DNA from: Dyella marensis
GTDB lineage: Bacteria > Pseudomonadota > Gammaproteobacteria > Xanthomonadales > Rhodanobacteraceae
Length of the DNA stretch: 64,000 nt
Direction of reading: 5' to 3'
Assembly (NCBI RefSeq): GCF_900112865.1
Contig: NZ_FONH01000012.1
Coordinates: forward strand, 1-64,000
Position 1 is the first letter of the stretch, and each line of letters opens with the position of its first letter. The position numbers were made by a program, and so were the translations under genes. A model generated the notes under the pieces. That model was given only the letters and a program-made list of their open reading frames with translations, was not told where the DNA came from and ran no database searches. This document shows positions 49,895 to 57,664 of the stretch, in pieces.

Positions 49895-49922
49895 TCCGCC
49901 CTAGTGTATCCGCCCCAGTGTA
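49895..49922. repeat. Tandem 14-bp direct repeat upstream of virD4
   Basis: TCCGCCCTAGTGTA and TCCGCCCCAGTGTA, one mismatch, end to end. On the minus strand each gives TACACT, a possible -10 box, so this may be the virD4 promoter or a regulator site. Confidence 0.55.
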
Positions 49923-49978
49923 AATGGGTTTCGGTGACAGGCCGGGTGATCGTCTTCGCGTCCACGGCACGAAGCGCT

Positions 49979-51406
49979 TCAGGCGCCCAGGGCGGGCGCC
50001 TGGCCCGGCTGGACGTCCCGCGGCGGCCCCGCCTGCGCCGCCTGCTGCTGCGCCGCGGCCTGCTGCCACTGCGCGCTGCTGCGTTCGAGCGGCGTGTTCA
50101 CTGCCTCCTGCGTCGGCATCTCGGCCATGCGCTTGAACGGCGAGCTCAGGTCGCCCTGCACCGCATAGGCGCGGCTGCCGTCCTCGCTGAGCACCACGTG
50201 GTCGATCCGCTCTAGCCCTGCCTTACGCGCCGCTACCGCCAGGGAACCGGCGAAGTTGTCGCTCTGCTGGTCGGAGGCGCGCTGGCGCGAGGCGTCCAGC
50301 GCATGCACCGCGCCGCGCGCCTGCTGGAACAGGGCGTGGTCGGGATGGCCGGGCTGGTCGAGCTGGGGCGCGGCGTCCGCCTTGGCGTGATGCCATTCGC
50401 TCGGATGGGTGAGGGTATGGATGGCGTGGGAGGCCCGATCGCCGAAGGCCTCCAGCTTTTCCTCCACCTCGTGCACCGCGTGGCTGACCGCATTGCCGAT
50501 CGCGTGCGCACCCTCGGCAACCTTCTCGCCAACCTCGTGGGCCACCATCTCCACGCCGTGCACGAAGGCCCGCGGCACCTCCCACGGCGCCGACAGCACG
50601 GTGCGGATGTCGCGCACGTCCTCGCGGTAGCGGTCGATCATGCCCTTGTGTTCCTGGTACAGGGCCGCGTTCTCGGGACTGACGATGGAATGGCCGAGCA
50701 GCTTGTTGTCCGGTACGAAGTTGTCGATCGCGTGCGCGCCGAAATCGGTGGCCTTGATCGGGTTGCGCGGGCTCAGCGGGCCGCTGTCGTCGCGGTAGCC
50801 GGCCTTGCTCAAGGTGTCGATGTCCTGCGGCGCGGCGTAGATACGCACCTCGCCGAAATGCGGGCTGGCCGCGCTGACGATGTCGCCGGCGCGGATATGG
50901 TCGATCACCTGGTGGCCGCCTTCGGGCAGGCCGTACAGCAGGCCCGCGGCGCCGTAGGCGTTGAAGGTCTCGCCCTTGAGGTTCATCCGCGCGGCGGTGA
51001 GCTCGGCCAGGGTGCCGCCCAGCGAATGGCCGGTGACGGTGACGTCACACGGGACGCCCAGCTGTTCCGACTGCTGGCGCGCCTTCTCCATCACCCGCTG
51101 GGTGAACGCGGTGGCGTCGGGCGCCTGCGCGTTGAGGCCGGTCAGCACCATGCCGGCGTCGGTGCCGCCGTCCTGCAGCAGCTCGCGGTCGAACTCGGAG
51201 CCGCGGTGGGCGATCACGATCGCGCCGGTGTCCAGGCGCTGGTAGGCCGTGCCCTGATAGCCGGTGTGCGGATCGTCGGTGTGGTCGAAGATGCGGTATT
51301 TGACGCCGCCCAGTTCCACCGTCTGGCCGGTCTGGCGGTCCTGGTAGGCGTCGCGCGCGAGCAGGGCGTAGTCGGTCGTGCCGATCTTCGTGCTGTCCGT
51401 ACTCAT
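49979..51406 (-). CDS. T4SS effector: class-3 lipase domain + XVIPCD
   Basis: 475 residues. The N-terminal alpha/beta-hydrolase of lipase class 3 has VTVTGHSLGG (nucleophile Ser128) and RAGDIVSAASPHFGE, a likely Asp region. A helical His/Glu/Ala-rich linker spans about 260-340. The C-terminal XVIPCD (about 350-450) has GLERIDHVVLSEDGSRAYAVQG and a Gln/Ala-rich tail. No signal peptide. It should be a phospholipase-type toxin delivered into rival cells. Its start overlaps the stop of the upstream exported protein gene (ATGA). Confidence 0.9.
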   Translation of the reverse strand: MSTDSTKIGTTDYALLARDAYQDRQTGQTVELGGVKYRIFDHTDDPHTGYQGTAYQRLDTGAIVIAHRGSEFDRELLQDGGTDAGMVLTGLNAQAPDATAFTQRVMEKARQQSEQLGVPCDVTVTGHSLGGTLAELTAARMNLKGETFNAYGAAGLLYGLPEGGHQVIDHIRAGDIVSAASPHFGEVRIYAAPQDIDTLSKAGYRDDSGPLSPRNPIKATDFGAHAIDNFVPDNKLLGHSIVSPENAALYQEHKGMIDRYREDVRDIRTVLSAPWEVPRAFVHGVEMVAHEVGEKVAEGAHAIGNAVSHAVHEVEEKLEAFGDRASHAIHTLTHPSEWHHAKADAAPQLDQPGHPDHALFQQARGAVHALDASRQRASDQQSDNFAGSLAVAARKAGLERIDHVVLSEDGSRAYAVQGDLSSPFKRMAEMPTQEAVNTPLERSSAQWQQAAAQQQAAQAGPPRDVQPGQAPALGA

Positions 51407-52044
51407 GGGGCCGTCTCCCTGGCCGTCAGCGTCATCGAGAAGATGTCGGTGCGCGTGGTGGGCTTGAACAGCGCGCGGTTGGGCGTGCCGAAGGCGGTGC
51501 GCTCATCGCTGCTGTTGAAGTATTCGCTGCGCACGAAATAGGTGGGCACCGGCTTCTGCGCCAGCAGCTCACGCGAATCCATGGCCGGCGAGAATTCCAC
51601 GCCCTTGATCCTGAGCGTGGCCCAGGCGGTGTTGACCGCCCAGTGGCACACGCCCATGCCGTAGTAGTCCTCGTCCTGCAGCAGGTCGACGTAGAGCGTG
51701 CCCTTGTACTCGTGGTCGCTGACGCGGACGAAGTCGATGGCGACGTTCTGCTCCGGCGTCAGCGTGGCGCCGCTGACCGGCGTGGCCGGTACGCAGCGTT
51801 CGTTCTGCACCTTGTAGTGCACCGTGCCGGCGATCGAATCGAACGGACCCGGCGCGCCTTCGATGCTGAGGGTCAGCTCGTAGCGCTTCTGCGGGTGCGG
51901 GTTCTGCTTGATCTGTGGAGTCTTCATGGGTGAGCCGAAAGCGAAGGTGGAGATGAGCGCCAGGAGCACGGCAACCGCTCGTACCGGCGCGACGGTAACC
52001 GCCGCCGCGCATGGTCGCGGCGGCGATGGCATGACGGCACCCAT
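51403..52044 (-). CDS. Putative immunity protein for the lipase effector
   Basis: 213 residues with a signal-like N-terminus (hydrophobic to about residue 38, end near AFGS). A beta-rich domain with two cysteines follows (RYELTLSIEGAPGPF, GTLYVDLLQDEDYYGMGVCHWAV). No family recognised. The immunity role is inferred from periplasmic export and 4-bp overlap with the toxin gene, the usual X-Tfi/X-Tfe layout. It begins two bases after the previous stop; the second in-frame ATG at 52032 is an alternative start. Confidence 0.7.
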   Translation of the reverse strand: MGAVMPSPPRPCAAAVTVAPVRAVAVLLALISTFAFGSPMKTPQIKQNPHPQKRYELTLSIEGAPGPFDSIAGTVHYKVQNERCVPATPVSGATLTPEQNVAIDFVRVSDHEYKGTLYVDLLQDEDYYGMGVCHWAVNTAWATLRIKGVEFSPAMDSRELLAQKPVPTYFVRSEYFNSSDERTAFGTPNRALFKPTTRTDIFSMTLTARETAP

Positions 52045-52046
52045 GC

Positions 52047-52673
52047 TCAGTGCAGGGTGACGGTGAACGGCAGGTGCTTGTCCGGATCGGCCAGGCGGAA
52101 GTACTCGCCGCTGACCGCCACGCCGCCCTTGCCAGCCAGGTGGAACGCGTCCTCGCCCTTGTCGACCCAGGCCGAGGTGGCATCGGCGACGCCGGGCATG
52201 TTCACCTCGCGGCTGGCGGTGGGGTTGCCGGTGGCGGCATCCAGCTCGAGCACCCGCAGCAGGGTCTGCGACGTCGACTGCGCGGGCTGGGTGTCGGCCT
52301 GCAGCAGCACGTAGACGGTGCCGCCCTTGTGCAGGCAGTGCGTGGCGCGGCCCTGCACGGTATGCGTGGGCAGCTCCAGCGCGCGCGTCCACAGCACCCG
52401 GTTGGCGCCGGTGTCCTCGACGTAGACGAACGGCTTCTGGTTCGTGCCGTCTTCGTCGGCGACCGCGCCGACCACGCATTGCCGGTTGTCGCCGGCCGGT
52501 TCGGCAGCGTAGGAGGAAAAGCCCTGCGGTACGGCGGCGGCCGGCGCCGCCGTCGCAGCCGGTGCTTCCTTGGGTGTTGCATCCTTGGGTTCCGTACCGA
52601 CGGCAGCGGCGCCCTGGGCCAGGCACAACAGCATCAGCGGAAGGGCGAATCCAATCCTGGTTCTGATCGACAT
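52047..52673 (-). CDS. Periplasmic protein, second immunity candidate of the lipase cassette
   Basis: 208 residues. A signal peptide (end near GAAAVG) is followed by an Ala/Pro/Thr-rich linker and a beta-rich domain with two cysteines (NRQCVVGAVAD, ATHCLHKGG). No family recognised. It is 2 bp from the next gene and so in the same cassette. It may protect against the lipase together with its neighbour, or be an orphan guard against another toxin. Confidence 0.65.
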   Translation of the reverse strand: MSIRTRIGFALPLMLLCLAQGAAAVGTEPKDATPKEAPAATAAPAAAVPQGFSSYAAEPAGDNRQCVVGAVADEDGTNQKPFVYVEDTGANRVLWTRALELPTHTVQGRATHCLHKGGTVYVLLQADTQPAQSTSQTLLRVLELDAATGNPTASREVNMPGVADATSAWVDKGEDAFHLAGKGGVAVSGEYFRLADPDKHLPFTVTLH

Positions 52674-52694
52674 GGCATGTCTCTGCGGAAGGAG

Positions 52695-52725
52695 CCGGGC
52701 CTGCCCGCATCGCGGACAGGCCCGG
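52695..52725 (-). terminator. GC-rich hairpin between cassettes
   Basis: CCGGGCCTG / CAGGCCCGG, a 9-bp perfect stem, 11 bp past the NlpC/P60 effector stop. No T-run follows, so it may stabilise or attenuate rather than terminate. Confidence 0.45.
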
Positions 52726-52735
52726 GCGTTGCCGG

Positions 52736-54052
52736 TTAGACCGAAACGCTGGGACCCGTCTGCACGGGCGCCGGTTGCTGCTTCTGCTGCTGGTGCTGCT
52801 GCTGGTTCTGCGCCTGCGTCGCCGTGGCCTGTTCCAGCGCCGCGGTGCTCTTCTCCAGCGGCGTGTTGACCGCCTGCGCGGTATCGACCTCGGCGGTGCG
52901 CTTGAACGGCGAGTTCAGATCGCCCTGCACGGCATAGGTGCGCTTGGCGTCGTCGCTGAGCACCGCATGGTCGATGCGCTGCAGGCCTTCCTCGCGTGCG
53001 CGCACCGCCAGCGAACCGGCCAGCTGGCCGCTCTGGTGGTTCGGCTCGCGCTGGTGCGCGGCGTCCAGCCGGTGCACCGCATCCAGCGCCTGCTTGTACA
53101 GGCCGTTCTCGGGATGCGCCGGGTTGTCCAGGCGCATCGGCGCCGGGGTGTGCCCCGCCTCGTGCTGGCCCAGGGCCAGTTGCTTGTGCAGCGCCCTGGT
53201 GGTTTCCGGGCCGACCACGCCGTCAGGCTTCAGTCCGTGTTCTTTCTGGAAGGAGCGCAAGGCGTCGTCCGTCTTCGGACCGAAATGGCCGTCCGCATGC
53301 AAAGGCGCTTCGCGGCTGGGATAGCCGAGCCTGGCCAGCTCGTTCTGCAGGCTCATGACGTCGCCGCCGCGCGCTCCCTTATGCAGGTATTCCTCGTGGC
53401 CGTGCGGCTGTTCCTTGCGCGGCGTGGCGGCGGTGTTGTCGTGCGGGCGGGCGGCCGCAGGCCCCGTCGCGGCGGGAAGATCCGCCTGGCCGCCGTGCAC
53501 CGGCGCGTGCGTGCGGAACTCCGGCTTCGCGCGCAGCGCCCCGACGATATGGAAATCGCCGCCGTTCCAGTAGCTGCCTTCGCCGCGGGCCGTGGTAAGC
53601 GCGGGGCCGGTGCTGACCTGCGAGCCGTAGAACTCGATATTCCCCTTCGGGTCGTAGCCCTTGAAGATGCCGACGTGCCGGCCGTGCGAGCTGTTGAACA
53701 TCAGGATGTCGCCCGGCTGCAGCGAACCCGGCGTCTTGCTCGCCTCGGCGGCGGGGACGACGTCGAAATGCTTTTGCGCGTAAGCCGTGGTCTGGTTGCC
53801 GGTAAACAGCTTGCTGGTGTCGAACGGCGCGTCGCCGACGTCATAGCCGGCGTTCTTCAGTCCGCGCCATACCAGCGAGGAACAGTCCACGCCGCGGAAG
53901 CCGTCGCCGTCCAGATCCTGTTCGGTGCGGCTGGGATCGGTGTGGCGATTGCCTACCTTGTTGTTGAGGGAAAGATCGCCGCGGCCGTATTCGTACTGAC
54001 GGCCTTCCAGCGCAAAATGGTGATAAGCCTCATCCAGGATTTCGCGACCCAT
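52736..54052 (-). CDS. T4SS effector: NlpC/P60-like peptidase + PG-binding + XVIPCD
   Basis: 438 residues. The papain-like N-terminal domain (about 1-175) has catalytic GVDCSSLVW (Cys57) and HGRHVGIF (His126). A PG_binding_1 domain follows (about 222-293; GDVMSLQNELARLGYPS, GLKPDGVVGPET). XVIPCD (about 300-400) has GLQRIDHAVLSDDAK and TYAVQGDLNSP, ending in a Gln-rich tail. It is predicted to cut peptidoglycan peptides in the target periplasm. The upstream lipoprotein gene (34 bp away) should be its immunity factor. Confidence 0.9.
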   Translation of the reverse strand: MGREILDEAYHHFALEGRQYEYGRGDLSLNNKVGNRHTDPSRTEQDLDGDGFRGVDCSSLVWRGLKNAGYDVGDAPFDTSKLFTGNQTTAYAQKHFDVVPAAEASKTPGSLQPGDILMFNSSHGRHVGIFKGYDPKGNIEFYGSQVSTGPALTTARGEGSYWNGGDFHIVGALRAKPEFRTHAPVHGGQADLPAATGPAAARPHDNTAATPRKEQPHGHEEYLHKGARGGDVMSLQNELARLGYPSREAPLHADGHFGPKTDDALRSFQKEHGLKPDGVVGPETTRALHKQLALGQHEAGHTPAPMRLDNPAHPENGLYKQALDAVHRLDAAHQREPNHQSGQLAGSLAVRAREEGLQRIDHAVLSDDAKRTYAVQGDLNSPFKRTAEVDTAQAVNTPLEKSTAALEQATATQAQNQQQHQQQKQQPAPVQTGPSVSV

Positions 54053-54086
54053 AGATCCTCCGAGTGGTCGTTAGAGAAAAGGCTGC

Positions 54087-54788
54087 TCAAAGTCCGTTGG
54101 AAAACTCTTCTACCGCGGAAACGCTGACCCACCCGGCCGCACAATCGACGAAGCGGCCATGCTCCAGGCGGCACTGCCCCGTGGGAGCCGTGCCGGACCA
54201 GTCCACGGCCGGCAGGCCGCGTGCACCGCAGATCTCCCGGTCTTTGCAGGCGGGGATGGACTCCGGCGGGATCGCCGTGACGTACAGCCAGAGCCGCTCG
54301 CCGACTTGCTTGCGAGCATCGGCCGCGATGCAGACGAACTGCCCCTCCCGCAGCTTCGCGACGGGCGAAGCCGGGAAAGGCGCAAAGCTGGTCTGCAACA
54401 GCACCGCGGCATCGCCATCGGCATGCACCAGGCCGTAAAAGCCATCGGCACCGCATCCCTCAGGATAGACGGCGATCCGGTACTCGCCCGCCACGCACTC
54501 CGGCGCCCAGTCCTTGCGCTGCTGCGTGCAAGCGACGCCGGGAATCGCGGTGACCGGCCGCAGCTGCGATGAGTCGACCGGCAGCCCTGGCTTGGCGGCC
54601 GCGGTCGTCGTCGCAACGGCAGGGGCCGCCACCGGGTTGTCCGCCTTGCCGGCGACGGCTGCGGTCGCAGCCTTGCCGGGAGCGGTCGCGCCGGACGGCA
54701 CCGGCAACTGGCCGTCCGGCGCCGGATTGCCGCATGCCACGAGCAACAGGCAGGGCAGCAGGCGAAGGAGCGGTTTGATGCTGGCCAT
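54087..54788 (-). CDS. Putative lipoprotein immunity protein for the NlpC/P60 effector
   Basis: 233 residues with lipobox LLLVACGN (lipid Cys near residue 18). An Ala/Pro/Thr linker is followed by a Cys-rich globular part (VACTQQRKDWAPECVAG, PACKDREICGARG, CRLEHGRFVDC). At least eight cysteines suggest disulfides. Start at 54788 with AAGGAA upstream. The family is unknown; the role is inferred from lipoprotein export and position just upstream of the effector. Confidence 0.72.
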   Translation of the reverse strand: MASIKPLLRLLPCLLLVACGNPAPDGQLPVPSGATAPGKAATAAVAGKADNPVAAPAVATTTAAAKPGLPVDSSQLRPVTAIPGVACTQQRKDWAPECVAGEYRIAVYPEGCGADGFYGLVHADGDAAVLLQTSFAPFPASPVAKLREGQFVCIAADARKQVGERLWLYVTAIPPESIPACKDREICGARGLPAVDWSGTAPTGQCRLEHGRFVDCAAGWVSVSAVEEFSNGL

Positions 54789-54924
54789 GACGGTGATTCC
54801 TTGAGATCGGTTCGTGCGGTGGTGTGCCCGGCGACAGGAGCGAATGTCGACGCGGGCGGGCGGTGCGGCTTGGAACGGGGCCGCGGGAGAAAAGGTTTCA
54901 GGGACTTTGCGCAGATACATGTGA

Positions 54925-54953
54925 CCGGGGCGGTGCGTATGCCGCCGCCCCGG
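54925..54953 (-). terminator. GC-rich hairpin between cassettes
   Basis: CCGGGGCGG / CCGCCCCGG, 9 bp, with an 11-base loop that can pair further; it starts 11 bp past the stop of the next effector. No T-run. It repeats the pattern seen after the NlpC/P60 effector. Confidence 0.45.
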
Positions 54954-54963
54954 GCCTTGCTGC

Positions 54964-56232
54964 TTACCTCTGCGGTGCCGCCTGAGCCTGCGTCTCCTGC
55001 GCCTTCTGGTTTGCGTTGGCCGCGGTCTGCTGCTGGCCCGCCTGGGCCAGTTCGCGGCTGCTTTGTTCCAGCGAGGTGTTGACCGCCTGCTGCGTGGGCA
55101 CCTCCGCCATCTTCTTGAGCGGGGAGTTCAGATCGCCCTGCACGGCGTAGAGGCGGCTGCCGTCCTCGCTCATCACCACGTGATCGATGCGGGTGAGACC
55201 GGCGCGCTGCGCGGCGACGGCGAGGGAGCCGGCCACGTTCTGGCTGATCTGGTCCGGCGTGCGCTGGCGGTCGGCGTCGATCTTGTGCACGCCGTCGAGC
55301 GCCTGCTTGAACACGCCGTGCGCGGGATGCTCCGCATCGCCCAGGTGCTGGCCGCCGCGCTGGGCCTGCAGCTTCAGCTCGCGGTCGAGCGCGGCCTGCG
55401 TCTGCGGGCCGACCTGGCCGTCGGGCTTCAGCCCGTGGTCCTGCTGGAAGGCCTTGACCTTGGCTTCGGTCTGCGGACCGAACTGCTTGTCCGTGTGCAG
55501 GTCGTAGCCGAGTTTGTTGAGCTCCCCCTGCAGCTTGCCGACGGCTTCGCCGTGCGCGCCTTCCTTGAGCACGCCGGGCTTGTTGCTATCGCGTGCCGGT
55601 TCCGGCGCGTGCTGGCCGGGCGCGCGCTTCATCAGCTGGTCCAGCCCATCGCGGTTGCGCGTGATGTCGTGCAGGTAGTCGTAGTTGCTGGTGCCGTTGC
55701 TGTCGCGCATCACGCGGCCGCCGGTGGCCGCGGCGACGGCGCCGCCGTAGCCGGCGATGTGGCGCGCCTTGAGGAAGCCGGCGATCTTCTCGGGCTTGTC
55801 GTCCTCGTGCAGCACGCCGTTCTTGACGGCCTGGTGGTAGGCCTTGCCGCTGTTGATGCGGAACGCGTCGTCCTGCAGCTCGGCGGAGCCCTTGTACTTG
55901 TCGAGGCTCAGGCCGTGCTTCCAGTTGGAAGGATCGTTGAGGAACTCGGTCATGTGGCCCTTGGAGGCCCACGCCCATTCGCTGCGGTAGCCCTTCATGG
56001 CTTCCTGCAGCTTGTCCTTGTCGACGTAGCCCGCGTCCGCGAGCCAGCCGGCGCCGGCCTGGTAGCGGCCGACATAGCCTTGCTTGTTGGTCACGCTGAG
56101 ATTGCCGCCGCTGCTTTCCGTCATGACGACGGAAGCGACCAGTCGGCGGGTCATCGCGTCGTCCAGACCGGCGATGTTGCCCTGGTGGTATGCCTGCGCA
56201 GTGGCCACTGCGTGCTCTCGTCTATCAGCCAT
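54964..56232 (-). CDS. T4SS effector: lytic-transglycosylase-like domain + PG-binding + XVIPCD
   Basis: 422 residues. The N-terminal lysozyme-like domain (about 1-200) has TESSGGN with candidate catalytic Glu39, then GYVGRYQAGAGWLADAGY. A PG_binding_1 domain follows (about 220-290; AVGKLQGELNKLGYDL, GLKPDGQVGPQT). XVIPCD (about 300-400) has GLTRIDHVVMSEDGSRLYAVQG, with a Gln/Ala tail. It is predicted to cleave the glycan strand. The enzyme class is judged by short motifs only. The immunity lipoprotein gene ends 50 bp upstream. Confidence 0.87.
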   Translation of the reverse strand: MADRREHAVATAQAYHQGNIAGLDDAMTRRLVASVVMTESSGGNLSVTNKQGYVGRYQAGAGWLADAGYVDKDKLQEAMKGYRSEWAWASKGHMTEFLNDPSNWKHGLSLDKYKGSAELQDDAFRINSGKAYHQAVKNGVLHEDDKPEKIAGFLKARHIAGYGGAVAAATGGRVMRDSNGTSNYDYLHDITRNRDGLDQLMKRAPGQHAPEPARDSNKPGVLKEGAHGEAVGKLQGELNKLGYDLHTDKQFGPQTEAKVKAFQQDHGLKPDGQVGPQTQAALDRELKLQAQRGGQHLGDAEHPAHGVFKQALDGVHKIDADRQRTPDQISQNVAGSLAVAAQRAGLTRIDHVVMSEDGSRLYAVQGDLNSPLKKMAEVPTQQAVNTSLEQSSRELAQAGQQQTAANANQKAQETQAQAAPQR

Positions 56233-56282
56233 TGCTTACTCCTTAGTGGATGACGATGCTGGTTGAGTTGTAGGTGGAGGTT

Positions 56283-57038
56283 TTACGTCTCCTTACAGCG
56301 CATGGCCTCCATCCGCTGCGCCGGCTTGCTCCGGTAAAACACGAAGGTGGTGCTGCCCGGGCCCTGGTTGCCGCCGTCGTCGTCGATGAAAGCCTCGGCG
56401 AAGACGGGCGCCGCACTGGCCCCGAGCGTGATCTGGTAGAAGGCGTTCTTCTGCGTGTTGGCGGCAGTGGTGCCGAAATCCAGCTCGCACGAGCCGCCGA
56501 TGGACTTGATCGCGGCATCGCCGCCGAGCTGGTGCTGCAGGATCTCCTGGAGGTTCTCGCTGGGATAGAACTTCACCAGCGCGATCGACTGCACCGCATT
56601 CGCGTCGCCGTTGAGCGTGACGCCGACATTGCCTTCGTTGTCCTGTTTGGTGCCTGCATCCTCGCCCGTCTTGCCATCCGGCACGTCGACCATGCCGAAG
56701 CCCGCCAGCAGCAGGTTGCCGCTGCGGTAGTGCGACATGTCCGGACCGGTGCCGTCGGGATTCTCCAGCGGCCTGGCGTCGCGCCACTGCACGCCGGGCA
56801 CGGCGTCGAACGCCGGCCAGGCCGGCGCATGGGCCGCGGAGAACACGCCGAGAAGGTTCTGCAGGGGAGACATGGCACTCTTTCCTTGAGTTGCGGCGGC
56901 GGCCTGCGCCGCTGGAGCGGAAGCCGCCGCTGCCGGAGCCTTCGCCGACGATGCGGCGGCAGGATCGGCGGATTGCGATGAGCCACACGCGCTCAGCGAA
57001 GCCAGCAGCGCGAGCAGGAGAATCTTCCGTGGGCTCAT
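56283..57038 (-). CDS. Putative lipoprotein immunity protein for the transglycosylase-like effector
   Basis: 251 residues with lipobox LASLSACGSS. A long Ala/Pro-rich linker (about 20-60) is followed by a beta-rich domain ending FVFYRSKPAQRMEAMRC. No family recognised. A periplasm-facing lipoprotein upstream of a muramidase-type toxin is the known X-T4SS immunity layout. Start at 57038 gives the lipoprotein signal; frames farther upstream do not. Confidence 0.72.
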   Translation of the reverse strand: MSPRKILLLALLASLSACGSSQSADPAAASSAKAPAAAASAPAAQAAAATQGKSAMSPLQNLLGVFSAAHAPAWPAFDAVPGVQWRDARPLENPDGTGPDMSHYRSGNLLLAGFGMVDVPDGKTGEDAGTKQDNEGNVGVTLNGDANAVQSIALVKFYPSENLQEILQHQLGGDAAIKSIGGSCELDFGTTAANTQKNAFYQITLGASAAPVFAEAFIDDDGGNQGPGSTTFVFYRSKPAQRMEAMRCKET

Positions 57039-57135
57039 GGAACGAGGGGTCCTTTCATGCTGGCCGTCGAGGGATTTCACCTGCTGCGGCGGCGTAAGGC
57101 AAGTGCAAGGTATGTGCGGAACTGCCCGAAATTCA

Positions 57136-57162
57136 CCGCCCACCTGCAATGCAGGTGGGCGG
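57136..57162 (-). terminator. Strong hairpin between virB tail genes and effector cassettes
   Basis: A 12-bp perfect stem, CCGCCCACCTGC / GCAGGTGGGCGG, with a 3-base loop, followed on the minus strand by TGAATTT. It lies 14 bp past the small secreted gene. Termination or attenuation here would set expression of the cassettes apart from virB. Confidence 0.6.
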
Positions 57163-57176
57163 AGTCGGCATCAGTT

Positions 57177-57503
57177 TCAGTTCGTGTCAGTCGAAGCTGC
57201 GTCGCCGCCGGCCTCAGCCACCTTGGGCGCGCTGCCCAGGTTGCTCGCGCTGCCGCCGCCGATGAAGGCCTGCGGGCAGACGGTGGCGTAAAGCCCCGCG
57301 GACACCGGGTTGAAGCAATACGGATTGGTCACCGTGAACGCGCCCGTCATCGGGCTGATCGGCGCCCAGCAATCCGTCGGCACGCCGATGGTGCAGAACA
57401 GGTACGGGTTATTGCCGTAGTACGGAATCGGCATGTAGAAACCCTGCGCGGCCGCGGTGGAACTGGCGGCCATCAGGAGGACGAGCAGGAGTGATTTCTT
57501 CAT
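57177..57503 (-). CDS. Small secreted Cys/Tyr/Pro-rich protein, unknown
   Basis: 108 residues with a signal peptide (end near AAAQG). The mature part is rich in Pro, Tyr, Asn and Gly, with four cysteines (LFCTIG, TDCWAP, PYCFNP, TVCPQ). No family recognised. Start at 57503 puts AAGGA 8 bases upstream. It lies between the DUF4189 gene and the first cassette, so a structural or protective T4SS-linked role is possible but unproven. Confidence 0.65.
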   Translation of the reverse strand: MKKSLLLVLLMAASSTAAAQGFYMPIPYYGNNPYLFCTIGVPTDCWAPISPMTGAFTVTNPYCFNPVSAGLYATVCPQAFIGGGSASNLGSAPKVAEAGGDAASTDTN

Positions 57504-57664
57504 GGGCATTCCTTCGCGGCTGTAGATAAATCTTGGGTTCTGGTACTAGAGACGGGTAGCGCTTGCGACGCGTGGAGCGCTCAGTCAATTGACGATTGCT
57601 ATTGTCGATTTAAGACAGGTGATTCCGAAGCTTGCTTCGTTTCCGCCGGTATATGCGAATAGAG

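Noticed and set aside
52045-52710. Upstream extension of the lipase immunity gene to 52710
   Set aside because: It overlaps the 52047-52673 gene in another frame; the signal-peptide start at 52044 follows that gene's stop.
57630-57640. CGAAGC/GCTTCG hairpin as terminator of the DUF4189 gene
   Set aside because: The stem is short and no T-run follows on the minus strand.
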